64,000 nucleotides of DNA from an uncultured Burkholderiales bacterium (GTDB taxonomy: Bacteria; Pseudomonadota; Gammaproteobacteria; Burkholderiales; Burkholderiaceae_C), in contig CAILYC010000063.1 of the NCBI GenBank assembly GCA_903838355.1, forward strand, positions 26,775 to 90,774, written 5' to 3'. Below are positions 27,359 through 36,402 of the stretch, piece by piece. The notes under the pieces were generated by a model that saw only the letters and a list, made by a program, of their open reading frames with translations, made no database searches and had not been told where the DNA came from. A program made the translations under genes and the position numbers. Numbering within the stretch: the stretch's first letter is position 1; each line of letters begins with the position of its first letter.

Positions 27359-27458
27359 ATTAAAGAAGACCATCCACTCACCTCCAAGCAGCTTGGAATT
27401 AAAACCATTGAACAAACCCATCGCTGCGCGTCAAGCTGTTTTTTTTTCGCACAATCAT

Positions 27459-28295
27459 TCAGATGCCATAGCGATCGAGGTCATAGCGTTTGGGCTTTAA
27501 CGTCCGACACAACTCTCGCACGAGCCCCGATTGCGGCAAGGCGATGTTGGCATCTTTGGCCATTTCAGCAACTTTCTCCATGTCGTCCTCGGCCCAGGCC
27601 ATGGACTGGTCTCCCCAATTGAGCAAGGGTGCGTTGGAGGCGGTGCTGCCCAAGAGAGCCTGGCGCAGTTGCTCGACATTCACACCATAACGCTTGGCCA
27701 ACGCCAAGCCCTCGTGGTTGGCGACTAAACAAGCCCACATGATCAAATTGTTGGCCGCCTTGGCCGCTTGGGCTGTGCCTACACCGCCACTATGGACCAC
27801 ATCGCTGGAGTAGGCCCGGACAATGGGCTCCAAGCGATCAAAGATGGCCGACTCGCCACCGATAAAGCTGAGCAACTCTCCTTTGTCCGCGGCACGACCG
27901 CCGCGACACACGGTGGCATCCACAATGTGCACGCGGTGATTTTTCGAATCAGCCACCATTTTCACCATGGAGCTCGGATGCAGGGTGCTCAAGACCGCAA
28001 TGATGGCATCGGCTTGAAGTGAACCCAGCAACTCACCTTGGGGATGCACCAATTCTTGGACCTGGTGGTCAAAGCCCACACAGATGAGCACAAATTCGAC
28101 GTCGCGGGCCATCTCTGGCAAGGTCGACACTCGGGCGCCCAACTGAAGAATCTTTTCATGTTTGCTTGTGTCGAGCTCACACACCACGACTTCAAAGCCT
28201 TTGCCGCACAGGTGCCCGATCATGGGCATCCCCATTCGACCCGCCCCCACCAAGCCAACTTTAGGTGGGACTTTTTGATGATGAACTTCTGTCAT
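27459..28295 (-). CDS. 3-Hydroxyisobutyrate dehydrogenase-family oxidoreductase
   Basis: NAD(P)-dependent beta-hydroxyacid dehydrogenase of 278 residues. Seen: Rossmann KVGLVGAGRMGMPMIGHL, VDATVCRGGRAADKGEL (in place of the usual DAPVSGG), and catalytic Lys in AQAAKAANNLIMW. The VCRGG substrate motif and lack of the MmsB segment argue against 3-hydroxyisobutyrate itself. Located three bases after the Rieske gene 28299 on the same strand, so it probably oxidises a product of that pathway. Substrate unknown. Confidence 0.82.
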   Translation of the reverse strand: MTEVHHQKVPPKVGLVGAGRMGMPMIGHLCGKGFEVVVCELDTSKHEKILQLGARVSTLPEMARDVEFVLICVGFDHQVQELVHPQGELLGSLQADAIIAVLSTLHPSSMVKMVADSKNHRVHIVDATVCRGGRAADKGELLSFIGGESAIFDRLEPIVRAYSSDVVHSGGVGTAQAAKAANNLIMWACLVANHEGLALAKRYGVNVEQLRQALLGSTASNAPLLNWGDQSMAWAEDDMEKVAEMAKDANIALPQSGLVRELCRTLKPKRYDLDRYGI

Positions 28296-28298
28296 GGC

Positions 28299-29537
28299 TC
28301 AGTTCTCTGGTTTTAGCGCTTCATGTCTGCCCAGCACTCTGGAGTAGGCGCGCACCGATTGAGAAGCAGCATCGAGGCCTGGGGGCTGGATGCCTTTGGT
28401 AAGACCCTGGGCCGCAAGCATCAGCTTTTTGCGCGTCATGATGATGCCGTTGTCCGTGCCCACCAAGTGTTCCCTCTCTCGGCGGGAAATACTACCCATG
28501 CTTTCTTGAACCGCGGCATCTTGTTCAGCTATGCCCATCACGCCGCTGAAGGTTTCTTTTCTCCTTTGGGCTTGCCGATCGATGAGGTAATCATTGGATG
28601 CATTGGCAACAGGCACGAAGGTGTTGGGGATGTTTTCACTGTGGATACCCATTCCCGCCGCCATGGCTTGAACCTCCTCTGAGGTCAGGGGCCGGTCGGG
28701 TCGGTAATCAATGCTAAAGGTCCACGACTGGTGGTCATCGATCGGGACCCAAGCATGGGCACCATACGGATTGCCCTCATAGGGAGGGAACAAATTAAAG
28801 CAAGGCATTAACCAATGGGTCACGCGCCAGTAGTATGAATTGGGCTCCACATTTCTGCGTGTCGTGATGTAGAGCCCTGCTGGCGAGTCCATCGGCATGA
28901 ATTGGGGATGGGGGTCGCCCTTCAAAAGTGCGGCACTGACGGGGTCGCGTTTCAGGAGAGGATCTTCGCCCACCGACATGCGGTGCAAAAAGCTCGAATG
29001 AAAGGAGTCCAATCCACCTTCCATGGCTTGGAGTGAATTGCAGGCCTGAAGTCGCTTGGAGATGTGGCGATGAGAGTCGGGCACCGTGGACCACTCATAG
29101 GCTGGCATGGCGGGCATTTGCTCAATCGGCCCCATGTAGGCCCACAAGATGCCACCTTGCTCTCGCAAAGGATAGGACGTCAATTTGATTTTTTCTGCAA
29201 ATCCACTGTCCTTCGATTCCGATGGCACTTCAAGGCATTGGCCATTGGTGGCATAGTTCCAGCCGTGATAGGGGCAGCGTATTGCACCCTCCTCATTGCG
29301 ACCAAACCAAAGAGAGACACCGCGGTGGGCACAAAACTCATCAATGAGACCGAGCTCGCCTTCAGAATTGCGAAAGGCCAGTAATTTTTCTGAAAGAAGC
29401 GTCACTCGCACAGGTGCACCGCCGGGTTCGGCGAGTTCGCTTGCGAGCAAGGCAGGCAACCAATACCGGCGGTACAACTGACCCATGGGGGTGTTGGGGC
29501 CAGTTTGGGACAATAAAAGATTTTCTTTTTCGGTCAT
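28299..29537 (-). CDS. Rieske non-heme iron oxygenase, phthalate-4,5-dioxygenase-like
   Basis: Second oxygenase of the 5512 type, 412 residues. Cluster ligands C69-x-H71 and C88-x2-H91; iron-site segment MEGGLDSFHSSFLH keeps Asp and both His residues. The region after the iron site (HRMSVGEDPLLKRD) is divergent from the other two copies, pointing to another substrate. Its reductase is not encoded nearby. Lies between an ABC-type binding protein (15 bp upstream) and a dehydrogenase, all minus strand. Confidence 0.9.
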   Translation of the reverse strand: MTEKENLLLSQTGPNTPMGQLYRRYWLPALLASELAEPGGAPVRVTLLSEKLLAFRNSEGELGLIDEFCAHRGVSLWFGRNEEGAIRCPYHGWNYATNGQCLEVPSESKDSGFAEKIKLTSYPLREQGGILWAYMGPIEQMPAMPAYEWSTVPDSHRHISKRLQACNSLQAMEGGLDSFHSSFLHRMSVGEDPLLKRDPVSAALLKGDPHPQFMPMDSPAGLYITTRRNVEPNSYYWRVTHWLMPCFNLFPPYEGNPYGAHAWVPIDDHQSWTFSIDYRPDRPLTSEEVQAMAAGMGIHSENIPNTFVPVANASNDYLIDRQAQRRKETFSGVMGIAEQDAAVQESMGSISRREREHLVGTDNGIIMTRKKLMLAAQGLTKGIQPPGLDAASQSVRAYSRVLGRHEALKPEN

Positions 29538-29551
29538 GGTAAAAATAGCGC

Positions 29552-30616
29552 TTATTTAATCGCTTTGTTTTGCAAGGTGTCTTTGAAGATTTTGATCCAC
29601 TTCTCATCGCTCTCCAAGACCTTGGCCGCGTCCATAAAAACCGGATTGAATTTGGCAAGCGTCGCCTCATCGCGCAGATTGGTTGAGATGGCCTTGTTTT
29701 CAGTCACGATCATTTGGCCTTGGGTCAACAAGAAATCATAAAACAGTGTGGCGGCATAAGGGTGCGGCGCCTTTTTGGTCACCGCAATGCCATCGGTATA
29801 GGCGATGCAAGGCGACAAGGTGATGAAATCTATGGGGGCGCCATTGGACTTGGCTTGTTCGGGCAAATAGGTGTAAACATTCATGGCCAATGGCACCTCG
29901 CCCGAGATGACCATGCCGTTGAGTGAAGAGTTGCCTGTTCTGAGGGAGACCGCCTGCGTTGCCATCAAATCCCTGAAAAACTTGAGTCCTTTGTCTTCTC
30001 CCATGGCCTGCACCAAGGTGTAGAACCATTCTTGCTGCTTGACCTCGATGCCCAAACGTCCCCTCCACTTGGGGTCAAGCAAATCGGTGAAAGTTTTGGG
30101 CAACTCGTCTCTTGAGACCGACAGGGTATTGAACGATTGTGCGTAGACATAAACGCGCATGCCAGTCCACTCGCGGTGTGCGGGCAAAGCGACTGGGATC
30201 AATTCTTTTTGAACCGGAGAGACGACACGCTGGAGCAAATGCTCTTTGTGCAAGGCCTCCATTTCTGGTGAAGGATTCAAGACAAAGTCCACCTCATTGC
30301 GCCCAGCGCGGGCTTCTGCAATGGTGCGCTGGAGCACCTTGTCTTTGCCGGAGCGCCACACTTGAATCTTCACCCCATACTTCTTTTCAAAAGCAGAAGT
30401 CAATCGATCGGTGTCTTTTTCGGCCATCGAGGTGTAAAACCTCAAAAAACCTTCTTTTTGCGCCCCAGCGATTAACTGCTGCGCGCGATCAGACCCTTCG
30501 TAGGTGAAGATTTGCGCGCCAATCGGATTGCTCGTGAGAGCAATACCGCAAACAATAAAGTTCACCAAGCCCTTGTAAAGAGTAGACAACGCCAGAGGAT
30601 AAGGTCGACCATGCAT
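29552..30616 (-). CDS. ABC-type (FbpA/AfuA-like) extracellular solute-binding protein
   Basis: Periplasmic binding protein, 354 residues, of the type-II iron/putrescine-like ABC group: a hydrophobic N-terminal segment ending IGAQ, then AGAQKEGFLRFYTSMAEKD, SAFEKKYGVKIQVWRSG, TDLLDPKWRGRLGIE, AYTDGIAVTKKAPHPYAATLFYDFLLTQG. The tyrosines for iron are not obvious, so an organic ligand is likely. No permease or ATPase gene is near. It is the first gene of an operon with a Rieske oxygenase and a dehydrogenase, taking the place that Bug proteins occupy elsewhere in the window. Confidence 0.85.
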   Translation of the reverse strand: MHGRPYPLALSTLYKGLVNFIVCGIALTSNPIGAQIFTYEGSDRAQQLIAGAQKEGFLRFYTSMAEKDTDRLTSAFEKKYGVKIQVWRSGKDKVLQRTIAEARAGRNEVDFVLNPSPEMEALHKEHLLQRVVSPVQKELIPVALPAHREWTGMRVYVYAQSFNTLSVSRDELPKTFTDLLDPKWRGRLGIEVKQQEWFYTLVQAMGEDKGLKFFRDLMATQAVSLRTGNSSLNGMVISGEVPLAMNVYTYLPEQAKSNGAPIDFITLSPCIAYTDGIAVTKKAPHPYAATLFYDFLLTQGQMIVTENKAISTNLRDEATLAKFNPVFMDAAKVLESDEKWIKIFKDTLQNKAIK

Positions 30617-30911
30617 GCGAATGACTGAAGGGAACTCGTCTCAAATGAAGAGATGACTTTACTGCACCGCGCCAATTGCGCACACCCCAATAACCCTATA
30701 AGTGCCAGCAAGATCAAAAGGCTAGTAAACGCACAGCCAACTCGGCACTGAAAAACAGGGGCCTTGCAACACCTCTTGGGCACTTCATCTTGGTGTTTAA
30801 CAAGAGAGCGTGAGACGATTGTTTTGTTGGGATTTCTATTTTCAAGCCAAAGGCATCCACCCATGGTAGATTTACAACAAAAATCCCGTTTTTTAAGGCT
30901 CTTGCTTTTGG
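30617..30911. other. Intergenic region, no gene
   Basis: Separates the minus-strand binding-protein operon from the broken Bug gene. GCGCCAATTGCGC, a near-palindrome, is at about 30669-30681 and AATAACCCTATAAG at 30689-30702. No convincing promoter hexamers were identified. Confidence 0.5.
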
Positions 30912-31847
30912 GTGTTTTTTAATGCCTTTTGGATCCTGCCTGCCAAGGCTGCTTATCCCGGCAAACCCTTTCGAATAGTTGTGCCGCAAGCCGCCAGGAG
31001 TACTATAGATACGGCGGTGAGAATTTTGGCGTCAGAACTGGCCATTCAACTCGGACAATCCATCGTGATTAACAACAAAGCCGGCGGGGGATTTACCATT
31101 GGACTGGACTTGGTGGCCAAAGCCCCGCCAGACGGCTACACCTTGGGCTTAGGCCCCGTGGGTGCAATGGTGATCAGTCCCAACATGACGGCAAAATTGC
31201 CCTATGACATTTTGCGCGACTTCCAGCCCACCTCTTTGGTCACCCAAGGGCACCTCTTGTTGGCGGTGTCACCCAATTTAGCGGTCAATAAGATAGTGAA
31301 ATTAATGGCGTATGCTAAAAAAATCCGGGTAAATTGACCAACGCACCCTCGGCGAAAGGCTCTCCTGGACACGTGGCAGGCGAGCTGTTCAAGATCATGA
31401 GCGGCACGGAGATCGTGCATGTGCCCTACAAAGCCGGTGCGATGGCGATCAATGACTTGATATCGGGACAAATTGACATGATGTTTGAGAGCCTCAATTC
31501 AATTGCGCCCCATGCACGCTCAGGCCAATCAAATCGCTGGGCGTGAGTGGGTCCCGACGCTCTTATGGATTTTCCAACCTGCCCGCCATCTCGAAGGCTG
31601 ACCTACCGGGTTTTGATGCCCCCCCTGGACCGGTGTGATCGCTCCCATGGGCATGCCCAGACACATCATCGACAAGCTCAATGCGGCCATCAACCGCTCC
31701 ATGGTGAGTCCGGTTTTTAAAGAACGGTTTGCGACCACAGGCAACGAGTCAGCAGGAGGCACGCCAGAGGAATTTGGCGAATGGATCAAAATCGAATTGA
31801 TCAAATGGCGTGACGTGGTCCAGCGTACAGGCGCAAAATTTGATTGA
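30912..31847 (+). pseudogene. Bug/TctC gene broken by three single-base deletions
   Basis: Reading across three frames restores a Bug protein: AYPGKPFRIVVPQAA, NNKAGGGFTIGLDLVAKAPPDGYTL, then HVAGELFKIMSG, HVPYKAGAMAINDLISGQIDMMF, and GVIAPMGMPRHIIDKLNAAIN to GAKFD. Frame breaks lie at an A7 run near 31314-31322 (A8 expected), near 31524-31528 (CAATC for CAAATC), and at a C7 run near 31619-31625 (C8 expected). The signal peptide is also poor and the GGxxD motif is degraded to ARSTID. Decay is likely, though two breaks are in homopolymers and could be sequencing errors. Confidence 0.8.
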
Positions 31848-31926
31848 CCCCAAAATTCCGTCCCTGTCGCCATGGGTTGCGTTGAGCCGCATCCAGACCC
31901 AGGCTTAACCATTGCTTTGAAAAGCG

Positions 31927-33765
31927 CTAGGCTAAAAATCCAGTCGACAACCAGGGTACAAAAGCCACGAGAAAAATGCCCAACAACAAAGCGAACAAAT
32001 AGCCCAGGACGGGTTTGACACCCTCATCGGGATTGACCTTGCCGATGGCACAAGCGGCGTAATAACCCACGCCAAGCGGAGGCGCGAAAAGGCCAATGCC
32101 CATGGACAAAATCACCACCATGGCATAGTGAACTTCATTAACGCCCAACTGCTTGGCCACTGGAAATAGCAGGGGTCCAAAGAGGACGATGGCCGGGATA
32201 CCTTCCAACACTGAGCCCAAGACAACAAAGACGACGATCGAGACCAATAAAAAGATCGAGGCCCCCCCCTCTAAATTGCTCATGATTTGGGTGATTAGCA
32301 AAGAAAACCCCGATTGCGTCAAGGCCCAGGCCATGCCAGTGGCTGCCCCAATGATCAATAAAATGGCGCCTGAGAGCGACGCTGTGTCAATGAGCATGGG
32401 CAAGATGCGCTTGTGGTCAAATTGATGGTAAACGAGTAGCCCACACAGCAAACTGTAGACCAAACCGATCGTTGAGACTTCCGTTGCAGTGGCCACCCCT
32501 TCCACGACGGCCGCCCTGATCACAAAAGGCAAGGCAATGGCAGGAGCGGCCAACACCAATGATTTCAAGATTTGATCCCAAGCTGGGCGTGTCGCGTTGT
32601 GAAGCGGTAAATTGCGGTTGCGCCACCAAACGAGTGCGCACAGCATCAACCCCAAAATCAAGGCGGGCAGCATGCCTCCGGTAAACAAAGCCGATATCGA
32701 GACCCCGGTAACCGAGCCAATCGTGATCAAAACCAAGCTCGGTGGGATGGTTTCGGTCTGAGCACCGGTAGCGGCCAAGAGCGCCACCAACTCACCGGGT
32801 GGTGTGCCGCGCTTTTTCATTTCCGGAAACAAGGCTGGGGCAATGGCCGCCATGTCTGCGGCCTTGGAGCCAGAAATGCCCGAGACCAAATACATGGCGC
32901 CCACCAGCACATAGGACAGTCCACCGCGCACATGACCCAAAAGAGACGATAAAAAAGCGATCATCGCACGCGCCATGCCGGTCATCTCCATTAAAAGACC
33001 CAGGAGCACAAACAAAGGCACGGCCAAGAGGACCATGTGGGACATGGCCTCATCCATTCGACCCACGACCACATTCAAAGGCATGTGGGTACTCAAGCCC
33101 AAATAAGAAACTGTCCCCAAACCAAAAGCGAAAGCGATGGGAACGCCGGCAAAAATTGAGAATCCTGAAACACCCAGGAAAAAAATGAGCAAATTCAATT
33201 TGCCCAAATGGAGGAAAAAAGGTGATAGGGCCACCAAGGGGAGCGCAACCACGGCCAAAGCGATGCAAGCCACCAGTGTCAGCTTGAGTTGATCGCTCTT
33301 GAACAAACGAAATAGAGAGAAAATCACCATGAGCGTGATCCCAACAGGAATCGCCCCAGCACGCCAAGCATTAGAAATCTCCAAAGCCGGGGTCGTTACG
33401 ACCATTTCATCGAGCGCATACTTCCAAGCCGGCCTCAAGACCACGAGCAAATAAAGAAGTGAAGCGAGCACGCCCAGTTTTTCCAGTAAAACGCGTTGGT
33501 GGCCACTGAGCGCGCTCACCCAGGCCGTCATGCGCATGTGCTCGGCACGTCGAAGCGCAATGATGGAACCCAACATGGCCAGCCACAAAAACAAAATGGA
33601 CGCCAATTCATCGGACCATACGATCGGTGAATTGAACATATAGCGCGCGACCACACCCGAAAACAAAATGGCGATGCAAGCCAAGAGTAACAAACTGGCG
33701 AGCCACTCGATGAGCGTGCCCATGACCACCTCACCACGGGCCAACCAATTGCTCAAGGTCTTCAC
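31927..33765 (-). CDS. TRAP transporter fused DctQ-DctM permease
   Basis: Inner-membrane permease of 612 residues. Residues 1-175 form the four-helix DctQ domain (RYMFNSPIVWSDELASILFLWLAMLGS); from about 195 the DctM domain follows, with FAGVPIAFAFGLG, the VPLFVLLGLLMEMTGMA segment, GISGSKAADMAAIAPALFPEM, and AATGAQTETIPPSLVLI. The two subunits are fused, as in many gammaproteobacterial and betaproteobacterial systems. Encoded 30 bp after the DctP gene, so the transporter is complete. Carboxylate uptake driven by a sodium or proton gradient is expected. Confidence 0.92.
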   Translation of the reverse strand: MKTLSNWLARGEVVMGTLIEWLASLLLLACIAILFSGVVARYMFNSPIVWSDELASILFLWLAMLGSIIALRRAEHMRMTAWVSALSGHQRVLLEKLGVLASLLYLLVVLRPAWKYALDEMVVTTPALEISNAWRAGAIPVGITLMVIFSLFRLFKSDQLKLTLVACIALAVVALPLVALSPFFLHLGKLNLLIFFLGVSGFSIFAGVPIAFAFGLGTVSYLGLSTHMPLNVVVGRMDEAMSHMVLLAVPLFVLLGLLMEMTGMARAMIAFLSSLLGHVRGGLSYVLVGAMYLVSGISGSKAADMAAIAPALFPEMKKRGTPPGELVALLAATGAQTETIPPSLVLITIGSVTGVSISALFTGGMLPALILGLMLCALVWWRNRNLPLHNATRPAWDQILKSLVLAAPAIALPFVIRAAVVEGVATATEVSTIGLVYSLLCGLLVYHQFDHKRILPMLIDTASLSGAILLIIGAATGMAWALTQSGFSLLITQIMSNLEGGASIFLLVSIVVFVVLGSVLEGIPAIVLFGPLLFPVAKQLGVNEVHYAMVVILSMGIGLFAPPLGVGYYAACAIGKVNPDEGVKPVLGYLFALLLGIFLVAFVPWLSTGFLA

Positions 33766-33795
33766 CAGGTCAGTGGGCGGGTTGAAGGGGTAGGT

Positions 33796-34809
33796 CTAAG
33801 CCAATTTACCAGTGTACTTTTCAAGCAAGGCCCAGGCCTCTTCACCAAACTTGTTGCGCCATTCGGCATAAAACCCAGCTTGGCGCAATTGGTTGCGAAA
33901 CAAATCGGGGTTGGCCGTATTGAAGACCATGCCTTTGGCATTCAAATCCGCTTGCAAACTGTCATTGAGCTGCCTGACTTCAGCGCGTTGGAGAACGGCT
34001 GCCTCGGCAACATTCCTGGTCACAATCGTTTGCAAATCAGTGGGGAGTTGCTCAAACAAACTTTTGTTGCCCATGAACCAGTAGCCATCCCACATGTGAT
34101 TGGTCATGGAGCAATATTTTTGCACTTCGAACAATTTTGCGGTGAAGATGATGGCCAAGGGATTTTCTTGCCCATCCACCACCTTGGACTGAAGCGAAGA
34201 ATATACTTCGGCAAAATTGAGCGGTGTGGGAGCGGCACCCAGGCCTTTGAACAATGAGACCCAAATGGGTCCGGGTGGTGTGCGCAGTTTGATGCCCTTC
34301 AGATCCTCGGGCTTCACAATGGGTCGCACACTGTTGGTCACTTCACGATAACCATTGTCCCAAATTTTATCAAATGCAAAAATACTGCCTGTTGCTGCAA
34401 TTTGACGTCGCACATGGGCACCCAAATCACCGTCCATCGCGGCCCACACCTGGTTGTAGTCCTTGAAGGCAAAACCCACCCCATTGATTTGCGCAGCCGG
34501 CACCAAAGAGCCCAAAATCAAGGGTGACAGGGTCATGAAATCCAAGGCGCCAGAACGCAACTGTGAAAGCATATCGGTGTCGTTGCCCAATTGGTTGTTG
34601 GGGTAGACCTGAATATCGACGCGGCCTTTGGTCTGCGCTTTGACCTTGGCCGCCATCTTGACCGCATGAAGATTCAAAGGATGGGTCGCAGGCAGATTGC
34701 TGCCAAATTTCATCGTGAATTCAGCGGTCTGCGCAAAGGCTCCACCAGCCAAGAAGGGCAAAGCCGCCACCGAACTGTTTTTAATCAAATCTCGTCTAGA
34801 CAACTTCAT
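33796..34809 (-). CDS. TRAP transporter substrate-binding protein (DctP type)
   Basis: Periplasmic receptor of the TRAP system, about 337 residues. The ATG at 34809 has GGGAG before it and opens with a Tat-like signal MKLSRRDLIKNSSVAALPFLAGGAFAQ; the longer frame to 34842 is not needed. Family marks: FGSNLPATHPLNLHAVKMA, GRVDIQVYPNNQLGNDTDML, the carboxylate-binding region LKGIKLRTPPGPIWVSLFK with its Arg, and PLNFAEVYSSLQSKVVDGQENPL. Ligand is probably an organic or aromatic acid linked to the Rieske gene upstream (inference). Confidence 0.92.
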   Translation of the reverse strand: MKLSRRDLIKNSSVAALPFLAGGAFAQTAEFTMKFGSNLPATHPLNLHAVKMAAKVKAQTKGRVDIQVYPNNQLGNDTDMLSQLRSGALDFMTLSPLILGSLVPAAQINGVGFAFKDYNQVWAAMDGDLGAHVRRQIAATGSIFAFDKIWDNGYREVTNSVRPIVKPEDLKGIKLRTPPGPIWVSLFKGLGAAPTPLNFAEVYSSLQSKVVDGQENPLAIIFTAKLFEVQKYCSMTNHMWDGYWFMGNKSLFEQLPTDLQTIVTRNVAEAAVLQRAEVRQLNDSLQADLNAKGMVFNTANPDLFRNQLRQAGFYAEWRNKFGEEAWALLEKYTGKLA

Positions 34810-35115
34810 GGGGTCTCCCTTTTGGTTCATTGAACACAGCAAAGCACTTCAAGGTACCCCAGTAACAAGGTAGCTCAGCGCTTGATCAATGATTATCCCG
34901 TTTGAATCCCCGTCTGCTTTACCCAATATTACTGAGGTTTACCCTAACTCCCGTTCGATGATGCGGGTAAGACAAGGGGTCTAAAGGCGCCTGCCCAATG
35001 CTTAGACTCGCCCAAAAGAGTGTCTGTCAAGACAAAAAATCAACCCTAAAAAGCATTGCGTCTGATGGCCCGAGTGTGATGAGCAAACAGGGCGCATCTT
35101 GCGTCTTGCTGTTGA
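34810..35115. other. Intergenic region upstream of the TRAP genes
   Basis: No gene is supported. It should carry the TRAP promoter, read leftward, unless the Rieske gene 35116 reads through. GATTATCCCG occurs at 34891-34900 and AGGTTTACCCTAAC at 34935-34948, resembling words in other promoter regions of the window. Confidence 0.45.
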
Positions 35116-36402
35116 CTACACGCTGGCGTGCGGTTTACCTGCCTGGGCCTTCATATGCTCTTTGGCAGCATCCTTGTAAGCTTGATCTCGTTTGAGCAGC
35201 ACCGCAACCGACCTCACCTTTTGGTCCTCAGGTTTGATGCCGGGTAACTCGAAATTCGGGTCGGCCTCGAGGGCTTTGGCAGACTTTATCAAAAGCTGGC
35301 GCGCCATAATGATGCCGTTGTCGGTGGAGACCAGGTTTTCTCGAGTGCGGTCTTGGATTGGTCCCATGCTCTCTTGCAAAGAGGCATCTTGCGTACCGAT
35401 GCCTTTGATACCGCTGTAGTAGAGATTGGCACGTTGTGCATCGCGGTCCATCAAGTAGTCGTTGTGTTTGTTTTGCAGTGGCACATAGTTCTTGTCCACC
35501 ACCACGTGCACACCATTGCCCTCTTTCATGGCCAAAACTTCTGCTTTGGTCAAAGCGCGCGTGGGATGGTAGTCATAACTCCAAGCCCAGCAACGGTGAT
35601 CATCGATCGGCACCCAAAAGTGTCCGTGCACAGGGTGATCCCCACGTGGTGGCACCATGGTGAATGTGGGCAAGATCCAAGGCGTGATGCGCCAGTAATA
35701 CTGGTCGTCCTCGGCGTTTCTTCTGGCGCCCACGAAGAGTCCGCCCGGGGCCTGAACGACTTCAAAAACAGGTTTCAAATCGGTTTGGTTGTACTTGTTG
35801 CCGCCTGCCGAATTGAACAAAGGGTCATGGAGCAAACTGCTGACATGAAGGAAAGAGACGTGGCTCGAATCAATACCGCCTTCCAACGATTGCAGCCAAT
35901 TGCAGTCTTGAAATCGCTTAGACATGTAAGACTGTGCAGACGGTACGGTGGCAAACTCCCATTCTGGCAATGGCGGTGTGTGATCTGCTGGACCCATGTA
36001 AACCCAAATCACGCCTCCGCGCTCAATGAGTGGGTAGCCTTTCAATTTGATCTTTTCTTTGTAACCGCTCTCATCGGCCTCGGAGGGCACATCAATGCAC
36101 TGCCCCGTCACATCGAATTTCCAACCGTGGTAGGGACATCGCAAACCGTTGGCCTCGTTTCGACCGAACCAAAGGGACACGCCGCGGTGAGCACAAAACT
36201 CATCGATCAGGCCCAAACGGCCTGAGGTGTCGCGAAATGCAATCAACTTCTCAGACAAGATCGTAACCCTGACAGGCTCACCATCGGGTATGGGCAACTG
36301 TTCAGACAACAAGACTGGCAACCAATAGCGGCGAAACAAGTTGCCCATCGCGGTCCCTGGACCGGTTTGTGTCACGAGATCATTTTGTTCTTTTTTAAGC
36401 AT
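35116..36402 (-). CDS. Rieske non-heme iron oxygenase, phthalate-4,5-dioxygenase-like
   Basis: Third copy of the phthalate-dioxygenase-like oxygenase, 428 residues, closest in length and layout to the 5512 protein. Ligands C70-x-H72 and C89-x2-H92; iron site LEGGIDSSHVSFLH intact. The C-terminal tail AAKEHMKAQAGKPHASV parallels AAENLKASLGKSHVSV in the 5512 protein, supporting common descent. It precedes the TRAP genes on the minus strand, so its substrate may enter through that transporter. A perfect FNR-type box lies 137 bp upstream. Confidence 0.9.
   Translation of the reverse strand: MLKKEQNDLVTQTGPGTAMGNLFRRYWLPVLLSEQLPIPDGEPVRVTILSEKLIAFRDTSGRLGLIDEFCAHRGVSLWFGRNEANGLRCPYHGWKFDVTGQCIDVPSEADESGYKEKIKLKGYPLIERGGVIWVYMGPADHTPPLPEWEFATVPSAQSYMSKRFQDCNWLQSLEGGIDSSHVSFLHVSSLLHDPLFNSAGGNKYNQTDLKPVFEVVQAPGGLFVGARRNAEDDQYYWRITPWILPTFTMVPPRGDHPVHGHFWVPIDDHRCWAWSYDYHPTRALTKAEVLAMKEGNGVHVVVDKNYVPLQNKHNDYLMDRDAQRANLYYSGIKGIGTQDASLQESMGPIQDRTRENLVSTDNGIIMARQLLIKSAKALEADPNFELPGIKPEDQKVRSVAVLLKRDQAYKDAAKEHMKAQAGKPHASV

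Noticed and set aside
27380..27450. Rho-independent terminator between guaD and the dehydrogenase
   Set aside because: AGCTTG...CAAGCT before a T9 run exists, but the loop would be very long and the CCAAG-CAG-CTTGG hairpin lacks an adjacent T-run, so it is not supported well enough.
34998..35195. A small plus-strand gene overlapping the end of the Rieske gene
   Set aside because: It overlaps the coding end of the oxygenase on the opposite strand and shows no family features.
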